NCBI GenBank assembly: GCA_034112105.1
Contig: JAWUVZ010000130.1
Span: 1 to 48,440, forward strand
DNA: 48,440 nt
Direction of reading: 5' to 3'
Source: Glaciecola sp034112105
Lineage (GTDB): Bacteria; Pseudomonadota; Gammaproteobacteria; Enterobacterales; Alteromonadaceae
Part shown: piece after piece, positions 1 to 7,365 of the stretch
Layout of the letters: every line of letters starts with the position of its first letter
Numbering within the stretch: position 1 is the first letter of the stretch
The notes under the pieces: model-generated
Told to the model about the DNA's origin: nothing
The model's database searches: none
What the model saw: only the letters and a program-made list of their open reading frames with translations
Made by a program: the position numbers and the translations under genes

Positions 1-21
1 AAATTCTTCCGTGAAATTATG

Positions 22-213
22 CTACTTAAAACCAACTTTAAGCATCCACCAGTGGGATTTCGTATGAGGTATAATATAACTCTGACCAAGAATATGCGCT
101 CGCTCTAAATGATGAAAAGCAGAATCAAGCTTATTTAATTCATAAGATCGAATGGCTTCATCCATTTCTAGACAGTAAGCATTTTTTAGTTTTTGTCGCA
201 TAACTTTAATCAT
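22..213 (-). pseudogene. DUF3703 family protein, probably cut short by a nonsense codon
   Basis: The 63-residue frame carries the DUF3703 core: AFHHLERAHILGQ at about residues 31-43, then HTKSHWWMLKVGF. Family members run to about 110 residues and continue after this point with a pattern like R-Q-R-D-x-x-E-L-x-G-Q. Here a TAG (22-24) sits exactly where that Gln is expected, and translation beyond it gives H-N-F-T-E-E-F to the window edge, which still resembles the family. The simplest reading is a C-to-T nonsense change (CAG to TAG), although a natural short form cannot be excluded because the rest lies outside the window. The start is 55 bp from the attC site at 268-384, so it is probably the next cassette of the array. 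Function of DUF3703 is unknown. Confidence 0.55.
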
Positions 214-267
214 CTAATTATTATTAAAGCTCTGAAAATTATAAAGTACTTCGTACTATGCGGGCAA

Positions 268-384
268 AAATAACGCCCAACTCAGGCGCACATTTTATGT
301 AGTGTTTTTGTGCAATAATTGAAGCCTGCGACAGATGCACAAAAACGGCGTAGTAAAATGTGTCGCTTGCAGTTGCTTGTTATG
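268..384 (-). repeat. attC recombination site of an integron gene cassette
   Basis: On the minus strand the stretch begins CATAACAAGCAACTGCAAGC and ends CGCCTGAGTTGGGCGTTAT. This is the R''-L'' / L'-R' layout of attC sites, with complementary TAAC and GTTA ends. The interior is a long imperfect inverted repeat (CACATTTTA with TAAAATGTG, GTTTTTGTGC with GCACAAAAAC), as expected for a site folded as single-stranded DNA. The stop codon of the gene at 380-655 lies inside the R'' box, which is typical of cassettes. Total length is about 117 nt. Confidence 0.8.
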
Positions 385-655
385 TTTTAGGTGTGAAAAT
401 TCCACCGAATAAATTGATAATTTGAACTAAGGCGCTTGTAACACCCAGAGCAATACCTAGAAAAATACAAATAGGCAAAGGGGCCACTAGTTGCAACATC
501 GTGAAATTATTACCGCCTTCACACCCTTTAGTTACTCCAAGCCACCGACCGCCAGCAGCAAGACAACTATCCTGAGCTATAAATTCAGAAAAATAGAATA
601 GCCCAAAGATACAAAAAGTAACTGAGACTGATGTGCTTATAATCCATTTCTTCAT
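380..655 (-). CDS. Cassette-encoded small membrane protein of unknown function
   Basis: This is a 91-residue protein if the ATG at 655 is used; a TTG six codons upstream (673) is an alternative. It has one hydrophobic segment near the N-terminus (IISTSVSVTFCIFGLFYF) and a second near the C-terminus (LVAPLPICIFLGIALGVTSA). Between them lies a short, probably periplasmic loop with two cysteines in the pattern DSCLAAGGRW...KGCEGG, a disulfide-like layout common in small integron-cassette proteins. No family is recognised and no ribosome binding site is convincing. It lies between two attC sites on the same strand, which makes it a mobile cassette. Function cannot be inferred. Confidence 0.6.
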   Translation of the reverse strand: MKKWIISTSVSVTFCIFGLFYFSEFIAQDSCLAAGGRWLGVTKGCEGGNNFTMLQLVAPLPICIFLGIALGVTSALVQIINLFGGIFTPKT

Positions 656-684
656 GTTGCTACTATCTGTCAATATACGGAGAA

Positions 685-770
685 ATATAACGCCATGCCA
701 ACGGTCGCAGAATAGCTTACTGCGAAGCGTCCCAGAGAGCGCAGCGAACGATGTTCAGCCTATTGTTATG
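685..770 (-). repeat. Second attC site, shorter
   Basis: On the minus strand it begins CATAACAATAGGCTGAACA and ends GACCGTTGGCATGGCGTTAT. It has the same TAAC/GTTA outer boxes as the site at 268-384, with inner pairing GTTCGC...GCGACC and a central CTTCGCAG...CTGCGA hairpin. At 86 nt it is less symmetrical than the first site. It starts 10 bp after the stop codon of the gene at 781-1131, the position expected for that cassette's own attC. Confidence 0.65.
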
Positions 771-780
771 TGATGTCACT

Positions 781-1131
781 TTAGAGAGCCCAAATCTCTG
801 CCACCCGATTCTGCTCATCGAAGAGAAAGATTTCCACCGCATCCCACTCGTCGGTGCCATCGGACTGGTGCAAGAAACACGTTACATAGAGTCCGTGCTC
901 ATGAATTTCTACCAATTTTTGCCTTATACCGGCTGCTGCGATTAATCCGAAAACCTTTGAGTTGATCTCTTCTGCGCCGACCGCAGTCAGTGCAAACTTA
1001 GGTATGTGCATTCGAATATTAGGCGCACAGGACACATCAGCCCAGGCTGCCGCGCCTTCGACATTCGTTCGTGCCTTATAATGCGCTATCGCGTTTCCAC
1101 GTGGAGACATCTCACCTTTAGCAGTAGTCAT
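781..1131 (-). CDS. SnoaL/NTF2-like fold protein on an integron cassette
   Basis: This is a complete 116-residue protein. The second half (KLVEIHEHGLYVTCFLHQSD, then DEWDAVEIFLFDEQNRVAEIWAL) has the alternating beta-strand pattern of the NTF2-like/SnoaL superfamily, which ends typically in a strand such as G-K-I-V-E-x-W. The family covers small cone-shaped ketosteroid-isomerase-like proteins with very diverse or no catalysis, so no reaction is assigned. It is followed at its 3' end by the attC at 685-770. No attC or attI box is evident upstream of its start (1132-1200), so it is the last recognisable cassette on the side where an integrase would be expected. Confidence 0.65.
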   Translation of the reverse strand: MTTAKGEMSPRGNAIAHYKARTNVEGAAAWADVSCAPNIRMHIPKFALTAVGAEEINSKVFGLIAAAGIRQKLVEIHEHGLYVTCFLHQSDGTDEWDAVEIFLFDEQNRVAEIWAL

Positions 1132-1205
1132 TTCGAAAATTTTCCATACACGATTAATATCGATAGCTTACCGTCTATTGGCTGATAATTTCTACAACTT
1201 TTTCT

Positions 1206-1233
1206 GTGGTTACTATGAATTTATAGTAACCAC
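1206..1233. repeat. 28-bp near-perfect palindrome, copy 1
   Basis: The arms GTGGTTACTAT / ATAGTAACCAC surround an AT-rich centre, and 13 of 14 base pairs match. It shares the core GGTTACTAT...ATAGTAACC with the palindrome at 1297-1328, about 65 bp away. No T-run follows on either strand, so it is not an ordinary intrinsic terminator. Confidence 0.75.
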
Positions 1234-1296
1234 GCACACTGCATTCCAATAAAATCAATTAAATCATGTGTTTAAGCTTTGTTTTTTCGTAAGCAA

Positions 1297-1328
1297 ATGG
1301 GGTTACTATGCATGCATAGTAACCCCAT
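1297..1328. repeat. 32-bp perfect palindrome, copy 2
   Basis: This stretch is identical to its own reverse complement over 32 bp. The arms are ATGGGGTTACTATGCA and its complement, with ATGCAT in the centre. The sequence CATGCATGCATAGCG follows at once and repeats the palindrome's centre. It shares its inner arms with 1206-1233. It lies in a gene-free stretch (1132-1645) that also holds small hairpins at about 1360-1382 (AGGCT/AGCCT) and 1427-1448 (TCCGCTT/AAGCGGA). Confidence 0.8.
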
Positions 1329-1645
1329 CATGCATGCATAGCGTTGAGCAAAGGCTTTATATAGCCTAAAGGCTGATTTTAACTTGGACTGAATGATGAT
1401 TACTATGACAGGTCGTCAGGCGAGCGTCCGCTTCAAGCTTAAAGCGGAAATGATCAAAATAAATCTGACCGTCTCCTTAGGCAGGCACTTTCTGTCAGCC
1501 GTTTAATCATGCTTTATAGATGTTAAGTGTGATTTAGCTAACCAAACAAACCATAAAGCCAAAACCACTTTAAAACGGTTTCATAATGTTAGTGTGAGTT
1601 TTAAACTTTAATGCCTAGTTTCTAACCTTAATTAACTTACACACA

Positions 1646-2130
1646 ATGTATAAGGATTTTGTTCGGAATATTCAAGCGTCTGATACAGGCGCTATTCTTA
1701 TGCTGAATAAACGCTCAGTGTCTTCTTTAAGTCCATTGGATTTAACGAAGCTTGAGCGACTTATAGAGACCGCCAAAATAAGCAAAGTGTTAGAGGCCGA
1801 AAATAGCCGAGGCAAAATCCAAGTCGCTGCTTTTTTGCTCGCATTTACTTAAGACCCAGCTTATGAAAGTAACAACTACCAATCATTCAATTAACACGTT
1901 AGACTTTTTCGTACATTGATCGTATTGTGGCGTCGGAACACTCTAAAGGCCTAGGTATTGGCACTCAATTATATGACTGGGTGATTGACTAAGCACAAAA
2001 GCTCAATATTAAGCACTTAGTTGCAAAGATAGGTATTGTTCCCCCTAACCACGCATCATTGGTTTTTCACCAACATTATGGTTTTGTCGAACTTGAACAA
2101 TTGAAACACAGTGAATCGAAAGTGGTTCAT
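1646..2130 (+). pseudogene. GNAT family N-acetyltransferase, degraded
   Basis: The first 68 codons read as an intact start (MYKDFVRNIQASDTGAILML). After the TAA at 1850-1852 the homology continues in the same frame (DPAYESNNYQSFN) to another TAA at 1892-1894. It then resumes in a different frame from about 1912 with IDRIVASEHSKGLGIGTQLY, the acetyl-CoA binding loop of GNAT enzymes (R/Q-x-x-G-x-G/A). A third TAA at 1990-1992 follows, then VPPNHASLVFHQHYGFVEL, the usual C-terminal end. Three in-frame stops and one frameshift in about 485 bp make it a clear pseudogene. The nonsense codons look like point changes in an otherwise collinear gene. Confidence 0.85.
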
Positions 2131-2174
2131 TGCAGGCGAAATTGTTACCTTAGCTTGTTTCTATATGAATGGCT

Positions 2175-2206
2175 GACTTTAGTCACGGCTGACTTTAGTC
2201 ACGGCT
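2175..2206. repeat. 16-bp tandem duplication
   Basis: GACTTTAGTCACGGCT occurs twice head-to-tail immediately before the stop codon of the gntR-type gene. It probably reflects local slippage and has no visible coding role. Confidence 0.7.
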
Positions 2207-2955
2207 CACTTAGACTCAACCAAATAATGATATTTGTCGCTTCTGCAACGACTTATTCTAAACTCTATAGTTCTACCATCAATAGAATGCGCGAGGCGCT
2301 GCACCTCTAAAAGCGCTTCCCCTTGATGAATACCAAGTAATTTTGCGTCTTCAGATGTTGCAATATCGGCCTTAATAGTGTCGGTAGTCTCTTTTACCGT
2401 TAGGTTGAATTGAGTTTGATAAAAATGATAAAGGGTATGCGGTAATTCTTTAACCCCTTCTAATTCTTTAAAGTAAACGTATGGCAAGTATATTTTTTCA
2501 AAAATACAAAATTCGTTGTTTAGGATCCTACGTCTTAACACTTCGAATACCTTCATATTAGCTTTAGCACCAAATACGCTAATCACATATTTTGGTGCTT
2601 TTATGAGTGTTAGCGATAATAGCTCTGCTTTGGGGAGTTCAGGTGCCTTGCCGTCTGAAATGATCGGATAAAAACGATACAAGCTGTGCTGGTTTGTGTG
2701 TTCAGAAACAAAAGTACCCACTCCTTGCCGGCGCGTCAGTATTTTTGCCCCAGTTAAGCCATTTAAGGCTTTGCGCACGGTACCTTGACTCACACCAAGC
2801 TCTTCCGCAAGCTGAAATTCGTTAGGCAACATTTCACCTAGCTTCCAGCGCTGCTCAACTATTAGCTGCTTAACATGTTCTTCAACCTGCATATATAAAG
2901 GTTGGAATACTAAGCCTGTTTGGCTGAGCTTATTATCAAATCGGTTGTTATTCAT
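2206..2955 (-). CDS. GntR/HutC-type transcriptional regulator with UTRA domain
   Basis: This 249-residue regulator has an N-terminal winged helix (about residues 17-85) with the GntR signature LPNEFQLAEELGVSQGTVRK and the wing RRQGVGTFV. A UTRA/chorismate-lyase-like effector domain follows (about 95-245), with VFEVLRRRI and the C-terminal E-V-Q-R-L. HutC-type regulators usually bind a sugar or sugar-derived effector in UTRA and are released from short palindromic operators. It is divergent from the glycosidase gene. The intergenic region carries GTCTTATATAAGAC (3173-3186), and the same element precedes the receptor (9283) and the reductase operon (16796), so this is the likely regulator of the whole island. 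Binding to that element is inferred from position and palindromy only. Confidence 0.85.
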   Translation of the reverse strand: MNNNRFDNKLSQTGLVFQPLYMQVEEHVKQLIVEQRWKLGEMLPNEFQLAEELGVSQGTVRKALNGLTGAKILTRRQGVGTFVSEHTNQHSLYRFYPIISDGKAPELPKAELLSLTLIKAPKYVISVFGAKANMKVFEVLRRRILNNEFCIFEKIYLPYVYFKELEGVKELPHTLYHFYQTQFNLTVKETTDTIKADIATSEDAKLLGIHQGEALLEVQRLAHSIDGRTIEFRISRCRSDKYHYLVESK

Positions 2956-3141
2956 AAATTCACTAAAGCGGGGCCAATGAATAGAGTAATATCAATAGGA
3001 TGTAAATATCAAGCTTTCTCTTGTTATAAGAGGCTTAGGAAGCTTATTGATTGTGTTTTCACCTTCGCGTGTTGTATTCATAAAATTGCCTTAATAAAAA
3101 CAACCTAAATCTTAAATCCTCATTTTAATCGAAGATGGCAA

Positions 3142-3186
3142 TTGACAATAAATTAACACTATAATAACTTACGTCTTATATAAGAC
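3142..3186 (+). promoter_or_regulatory. Promoter and operator of the GH31-TRAP operon
   Basis: TTGACA (3142-3147), a 17-bp spacer and TAACTT (3165-3170) make a plausible sigma-70 promoter. The perfect palindrome GTCTTATATAAGAC (3173-3186) starts 2 bp after the -10 hexamer and would cover the transcription start. The same order and spacing recur upstream of the reductase operon. The rest of the gap from 2956 to 3347 shows a leader of about 160 nt and no other gene. Confidence 0.65.
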
Positions 3187-3356
3187 AGGTGCAGTTGACT
3201 AACCAAGTGACTATTTAATTAATTTAGCCAAGTAATCGGCAATGCTTTTTACTGAAGTAAGCAACCGTCGTTTAAAAGCTCCATGGTCATTGAGCGAGAC
3301 GATAATCTACCAATATGCATACGTGTTAACCGCCACCTATAAAGGATTTGAACGAC

Positions 3357-5450
3357 GTGTTTGAACTTTCTACTCCCGACTGGAACAGTGTTGTACAAAC
3401 TGAAATTAACGGTGAATGCCGAGTATTGCCATGTGGTTCGGTATTAATCCCGACCAATCACGGAGGGCTCAGCATAAGTATCAGTGAAATGGGCGTTAGA
3501 ATTCAAAATGACCAACAACTCACTGCCAACGATTACGGAATACTTGTAAATCAAGCTACGGTTATTGCAGCGTCGATGACTGCTAGCCCAACACACACAA
3601 TAATTACGGCGCAAGAGCATTACATCGAATTACAACATACCCCTTTCGCGTTTAAATGGACAAAATTAGGTAAAACCATACAAAAAACACCTAACGACGG
3701 TCACTTTGTTCGCCAATTTAGACTACCACCTATGGCAAGAACAGACCAAGGCTGGTTGTTTAGTATCGATTTAGGCGCCGAAGAAGCGGTTTATGGACTA
3801 GGTGAAAAGTGGTCAGGTTTAAACAAACGCGGACAATTAATCAGATCATATAATCACGATGCCTTAGGCGTTAATGCTGAAATTTCCTATAAAAACACCC
3901 CCTTTGCATGGAGCAATGAGGGCTGGGGGCTTTTTGTACATACTCCCTCCCCGGTTACGCATGCAGTTGGCCATGCAGCATGGTCGCAGCGCGCTTATTC
4001 GATATTAATTGAAGATCAAGCTATCGACATTTTTCTACTTGACGGCGAAAACGGTGCACACATAATTGAACAGTACACTTATTTAACCGGCAGATCGCCA
4101 TTACCTCCCTTGTGGAGCTTAGGCGTGATCCTCTCCAAAGCCTATTACAAAGACGTTCCTGAATTATTGGCAAGCGCCAAAGCCGTGCGCGACAAGCATA
4201 TGCCTTGCGATGTCATTACCCTTGACGGCAGAGCATGGCAAGATACAGACACTCGGTTTGCATTTGAGTGGGATCCAAAACGCTTTGACAATCCTGCTGG
4301 CCTTATCGAAAAGCTAAAGCAACAACAGTTTAAAGTGTGTGTTTGGGAATATCCCTTAGTCTCAGTACAAAACAAATTGTTCAATGAAATGGCTAGCAAA
4401 GGTTGGCTATTGAAAGACAAACGCACGGGCGAAGCTTATCGATACCAATGGGATATGAGTGCCTTTGCTGAAGTACTAACCCCTTTGCCTGATTCAGGCA
4501 TAGTCGACTTCACGCACCCCGACGCCTATCAATTTTGGTTAACATCGCATAAGCCTTTGTTCGATTTAGGCGTTGATATGATCAAAGCCGACTTTGGTGA
4601 GCAAGTAGAAGACGACAACATGCTCGCTCACAATGGTGACAGCGGTAATAGATTGCACAATGTTTACAGTTTGCTTTACAACCAATGTGTTTATGAAGCT
4701 GCGCAAAAATACAGTAAAACCGGTGCCTTTTTATTCAGCCGATCCGCATGGACTGGCTCGCAACGTTTTCCAAGCCAATGGGGAGGCGATCCACAAGCCG
4801 ATTGGGGTGGATTAATTGGTAGTATTAGAGGGGCTCTTTCTTGGGGCATGTCAGGCGCACCTTTTTTTGCGACTGACGTAGGCGGGTTTTATAAAGACAC
4901 GCGCGACGCCTTATTATTCGTTAGATGGACCCAAGCTGCAGTGTTTTCTGCGCACATCAGATTACACGGCATTGGTCAGCGCGAACCTTGGAGTTATGGC
5001 TCAGAGGCTGGAAATGCAGCTATGCAAGCCTTAAACTTACGCTACCAACTAATGCCTTATATTTACGACACTATGAAGCAGTCGAAGCAATCTGGCTTGC
5101 CCGTTATGCGGGCTATGCCCCTAGCCTTTCCAAACCAGCGACTCGCCCACTCGTTTGACTTACAATTTATGTTTGGGGATAGCTTATTGGTAGCCCCGTG
5201 TACTAATGCACAAGGAAGTGTACAAATTTATTTGCCGAAGGGTAACTGGCTGCGCTTTCCAAATAAACAAAAATATGCGGGAAATCAAGTGCTCGAACTC
5301 ACACTCGAACTCAATGAAATTGCCGCTTTTATGCCTGAGCATCATTCAATCCCGATTGGTGCTAAGGTAGAAAACGTTGAAATGCTTGAACTCGACTATA
5401 CGCATACTGAACATTTACCGCACTGGCCAAAACATGACTTTAGCCATTAG
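3357..5450 (+). CDS. GH31 family alpha-glycosidase, candidate sulfoquinovosidase-like enzyme
   Basis: This cytoplasmic retaining alpha-glycosidase of about 697 residues has no signal peptide. The GTG at 3357 is preferred because AAAGGA lies 10 nt upstream; a TTG at 3348 is in frame but almost touches that site. The (beta/alpha)8 barrel shows the nucleophile in MIKADFGEQ (Asp about 412), the acid/base in QWGGDPQADW (Asp about 478), and YicI-type landmarks YKNTPFAW and HIRLHGIGQREPW. The loop LDGRAW replaces the YicI loop around its Cys307-Phe308, which is known to set tolerance for a C6 substituent, so an Arg sits where YicI has Phe308. The classical sulfoquinovosidase residues (Gln, Arg, Trp and Tyr of YihQ) are not in their usual places. 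Released sugar identity is therefore inference, and alpha-glucosidase or alpha-xylosidase remain alternatives. It heads the TRAP operon. Confidence 0.9.
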   Translation: MFELSTPDWNSVVQTEINGECRVLPCGSVLIPTNHGGLSISISEMGVRIQNDQQLTANDYGILVNQATVIAASMTASPTHTIITAQEHYIELQHTPFAFKWTKLGKTIQKTPNDGHFVRQFRLPPMARTDQGWLFSIDLGAEEAVYGLGEKWSGLNKRGQLIRSYNHDALGVNAEISYKNTPFAWSNEGWGLFVHTPSPVTHAVGHAAWSQRAYSILIEDQAIDIFLLDGENGAHIIEQYTYLTGRSPLPPLWSLGVILSKAYYKDVPELLASAKAVRDKHMPCDVITLDGRAWQDTDTRFAFEWDPKRFDNPAGLIEKLKQQQFKVCVWEYPLVSVQNKLFNEMASKGWLLKDKRTGEAYRYQWDMSAFAEVLTPLPDSGIVDFTHPDAYQFWLTSHKPLFDLGVDMIKADFGEQVEDDNMLAHNGDSGNRLHNVYSLLYNQCVYEAAQKYSKTGAFLFSRSAWTGSQRFPSQWGGDPQADWGGLIGSIRGALSWGMSGAPFFATDVGGFYKDTRDALLFVRWTQAAVFSAHIRLHGIGQREPWSYGSEAGNAAMQALNLRYQLMPYIYDTMKQSKQSGLPVMRAMPLAFPNQRLAHSFDLQFMFGDSLLVAPCTNAQGSVQIYLPKGNWLRFPNKQKYAGNQVLELTLELNEIAAFMPEHHSIPIGAKVENVEMLELDYTHTEHLPHWPKHDFSH

Positions 5451-5495
5451 TTGCCAGCGTAAAGAACAGCGCACGCTAACGAGATTAAAAATAAA

Positions 5496-6065
5496 ATGAT
5501 GCAACTTATCAAACAGCTAAATACAGCGCTAGGTGCGCTTAATTTCCATATTGCGAGAAGCGCTATATACCTAGCCGGGTTTTTGTTGGCGCTTATGGTG
5601 ATCATGATTTTGGCGCAAGTATTTTTCCGCTATGTGTTAAATGATTCATTAACCTGGACCGAAGAGCTCTCTAAATTTGCGATGGTCTGGATTGCTTGCT
5701 TGGTCTCACCTTACGCGTATCGGGAACATTTGAATGTGTCTATCGAAATGTTCCACGAGGCCCTACCGGCTCTACCTAAACGCATTGCTGAAGTCATTAT
5801 TACCTTGCTCGTTTTGCTTATTAGCGCAATATTTTTTATACAAAGCATGAGTTTGGTAGCCGGTGGCACGACAATTACTGCGGCCTCAGTTGCTATTAAA
5901 TTATGGTTTTTTTACCTGTGTATGCCCTTTGCATTTGGCTCGCTGTTTTTAGTGGGTATTGAGAGGCTTATTCAACAACTCAGTTCGCCACTCGTTCCAT
6001 ATGATAGCGGGTCCAGTAGTGACAACTCATCCACTAACACTCCCAAAAAACAGGGAGCGCAATAA
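5496..6065 (+). CDS. TRAP transporter small permease subunit (DctQ-type)
   Basis: This 189-residue membrane protein has four hydrophobic segments (about residues 20-42, 55-75, 95-120 and 135-160). It carries the DctQ hallmark SLTWTEELSKFAMVWIA after the first helix. The C-terminus is a Ser/Asn-rich cytoplasmic tail. In TRAP systems the small subunit supports the large permease, which imports an anionic substrate with Na+. It lies 45 bp after the glycosidase gene, and its stop is one base from the start of the large subunit at 6067, so the three TRAP genes and the glycosidase form one operon. Confidence 0.9.
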   Translation: MMQLIKQLNTALGALNFHIARSAIYLAGFLLALMVIMILAQVFFRYVLNDSLTWTEELSKFAMVWIACLVSPYAYREHLNVSIEMFHEALPALPKRIAEVIITLLVLLISAIFFIQSMSLVAGGTTITAASVAIKLWFFYLCMPFAFGSLFLVGIERLIQQLSSPLVPYDSGSSSDNSSTNTPKKQGAQ

Positions 6066-6066
6066 C

Positions 6067-7353
6067 ATGTCCTTAAGCTATATTTGGATATTTATTCTCT
6101 TACTCACTGCTGGCACGCCGGTGGTATTTGCGCTATTGGTAGGCCCTGGCGTGAGTTTGATGATTGATGGTAACGAAGTGTTTTTCTCTGCCCTGTTAAA
6201 CCGTTTGTTTTCAGGCATGAATTCATTCCCACTGATGGCAGTCCCCTTTTTTATACTCGCCGGTGAATTGATGAATCAAGGCGGCATTACACAATCTATT
6301 GTGCGCTTTTGTAAAACCCTTATAGGCCATTACCGTGGTGGCTTAGCCCAAGTGAATATACTTTCGTCAGTGTTGTTTGCGGGTTTGTCTGGCTCAGCAG
6401 TAGCCGACACCTCCGCCCTGGGCAAAATGTTAATTCCAGCAATGGAACAAAATGGCTATAGTCGACGGTTTGCGGCTGCAGTTACCGCTGCCTCTTCAGT
6501 GATTGGGCCTATTATTCCCCCTTCTGGCATTATGATTTTATATGCCTTTATTATGAATGTGTCGGTTGCAGGTATGTTTTTGGCCGGCATATTGCCCGGC
6601 TTAATGATATGTGTTGGCTTAATGATTGTGACTAACCGTATCGCCAAAAAACGTAATTATCCTATAGCAAATAAAAAAGCCTCTTGGTCTGAGCGTGGGT
6701 CGGCTTTTAAGGTGTCTTTTTTACCTCTTTTAACCCCAGTCATTTTACTGGGCGGTATTATAGCAGGCGTATTTACGCCAACTGAAGCCGCCGCTGTGGC
6801 AGTAGGCTATGCATTTATAGTAACTTTGTTTATTACCAACACACTCAAAGTAAGTCATTTACCCAACATATTAATTAATGCAGCTGTGCAGTCGGGCACT
6901 ATTTTATTATTGGTCGGGTCCGCGGTTACGTTTGCTTGGATCATTACCGTGTCGGGATTAGCCGACTCGATGGCAACTAACATCATGCAAATCACCTCAA
7001 ACGTGCTCTTGTTGCTGCTAATTATCAATTTGTTTTTATTTGCCATTGGTATGTTCTTGGATGCCGGACCGGCTATTCTAATTTTAGGGCCTGTGCTCGC
7101 ACCTATCTTTATATCGTTGGGCATAGACCCGTTACATTTTGCGGTTATTATGTGCGTTAACTTAACGGTTGGATTAGCCACCCCGCCAATGGGCTTGGTG
7201 TTGTTTGTTGCAGCGTCGGTGTCGGGTGAAAAGACCGAAAATATTGCCATGGAAATGCTCCCATTCTTAGCGGTTGAAGCCCTCGTCATATTTATAATCA
7301 CATATTTTCCTGCGGTCACTATGACGCTTCCTCGCCTATTTGGTTTCGCCTAA
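6067..7353 (+). CDS. TRAP transporter large permease subunit (DctM-type)
   Basis: This is a 428-residue polytopic protein starting at the ATG at 6067, with AGGGAG about 9 nt upstream; in-frame starts further up run inside the previous gene. The family signatures are present: PFFILAGELMNQGGI near residue 60, AGLSGSAVADTSALG near 100, and GPIIPPSGIMI near 150. The segment ATPPMGLVLFVAASVSG lies near residue 380. It has about 12 membrane segments and works with the DctQ and DctP proteins flanking it. Confidence 0.92.
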   Translation: MSLSYIWIFILLLTAGTPVVFALLVGPGVSLMIDGNEVFFSALLNRLFSGMNSFPLMAVPFFILAGELMNQGGITQSIVRFCKTLIGHYRGGLAQVNILSSVLFAGLSGSAVADTSALGKMLIPAMEQNGYSRRFAAAVTAASSVIGPIIPPSGIMILYAFIMNVSVAGMFLAGILPGLMICVGLMIVTNRIAKKRNYPIANKKASWSERGSAFKVSFLPLLTPVILLGGIIAGVFTPTEAAAVAVGYAFIVTLFITNTLKVSHLPNILINAAVQSGTILLLVGSAVTFAWIITVSGLADSMATNIMQITSNVLLLLLIINLFLFAIGMFLDAGPAILILGPVLAPIFISLGIDPLHFAVIMCVNLTVGLATPPMGLVLFVAASVSGEKTENIAMEMLPFLAVEALVIFIITYFPAVTMTLPRLFGFA

Positions 7354-7365
7354 GGACTTATCATT

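Noticed and set aside
3194..3215. TTGACT near 3194 as the -35 of the GH31 promoter
   Set aside because: No good -10 follows at 16-18 bp, whereas TTGACA-17-TAACTT upstream matches the reductase operon promoter in sequence and spacing.
4145..4426. Minus-strand open frame inside the GH31 gene
   Set aside because: It is a shadow of the strongly supported GH31 reading frame, with no homology or ribosome site.
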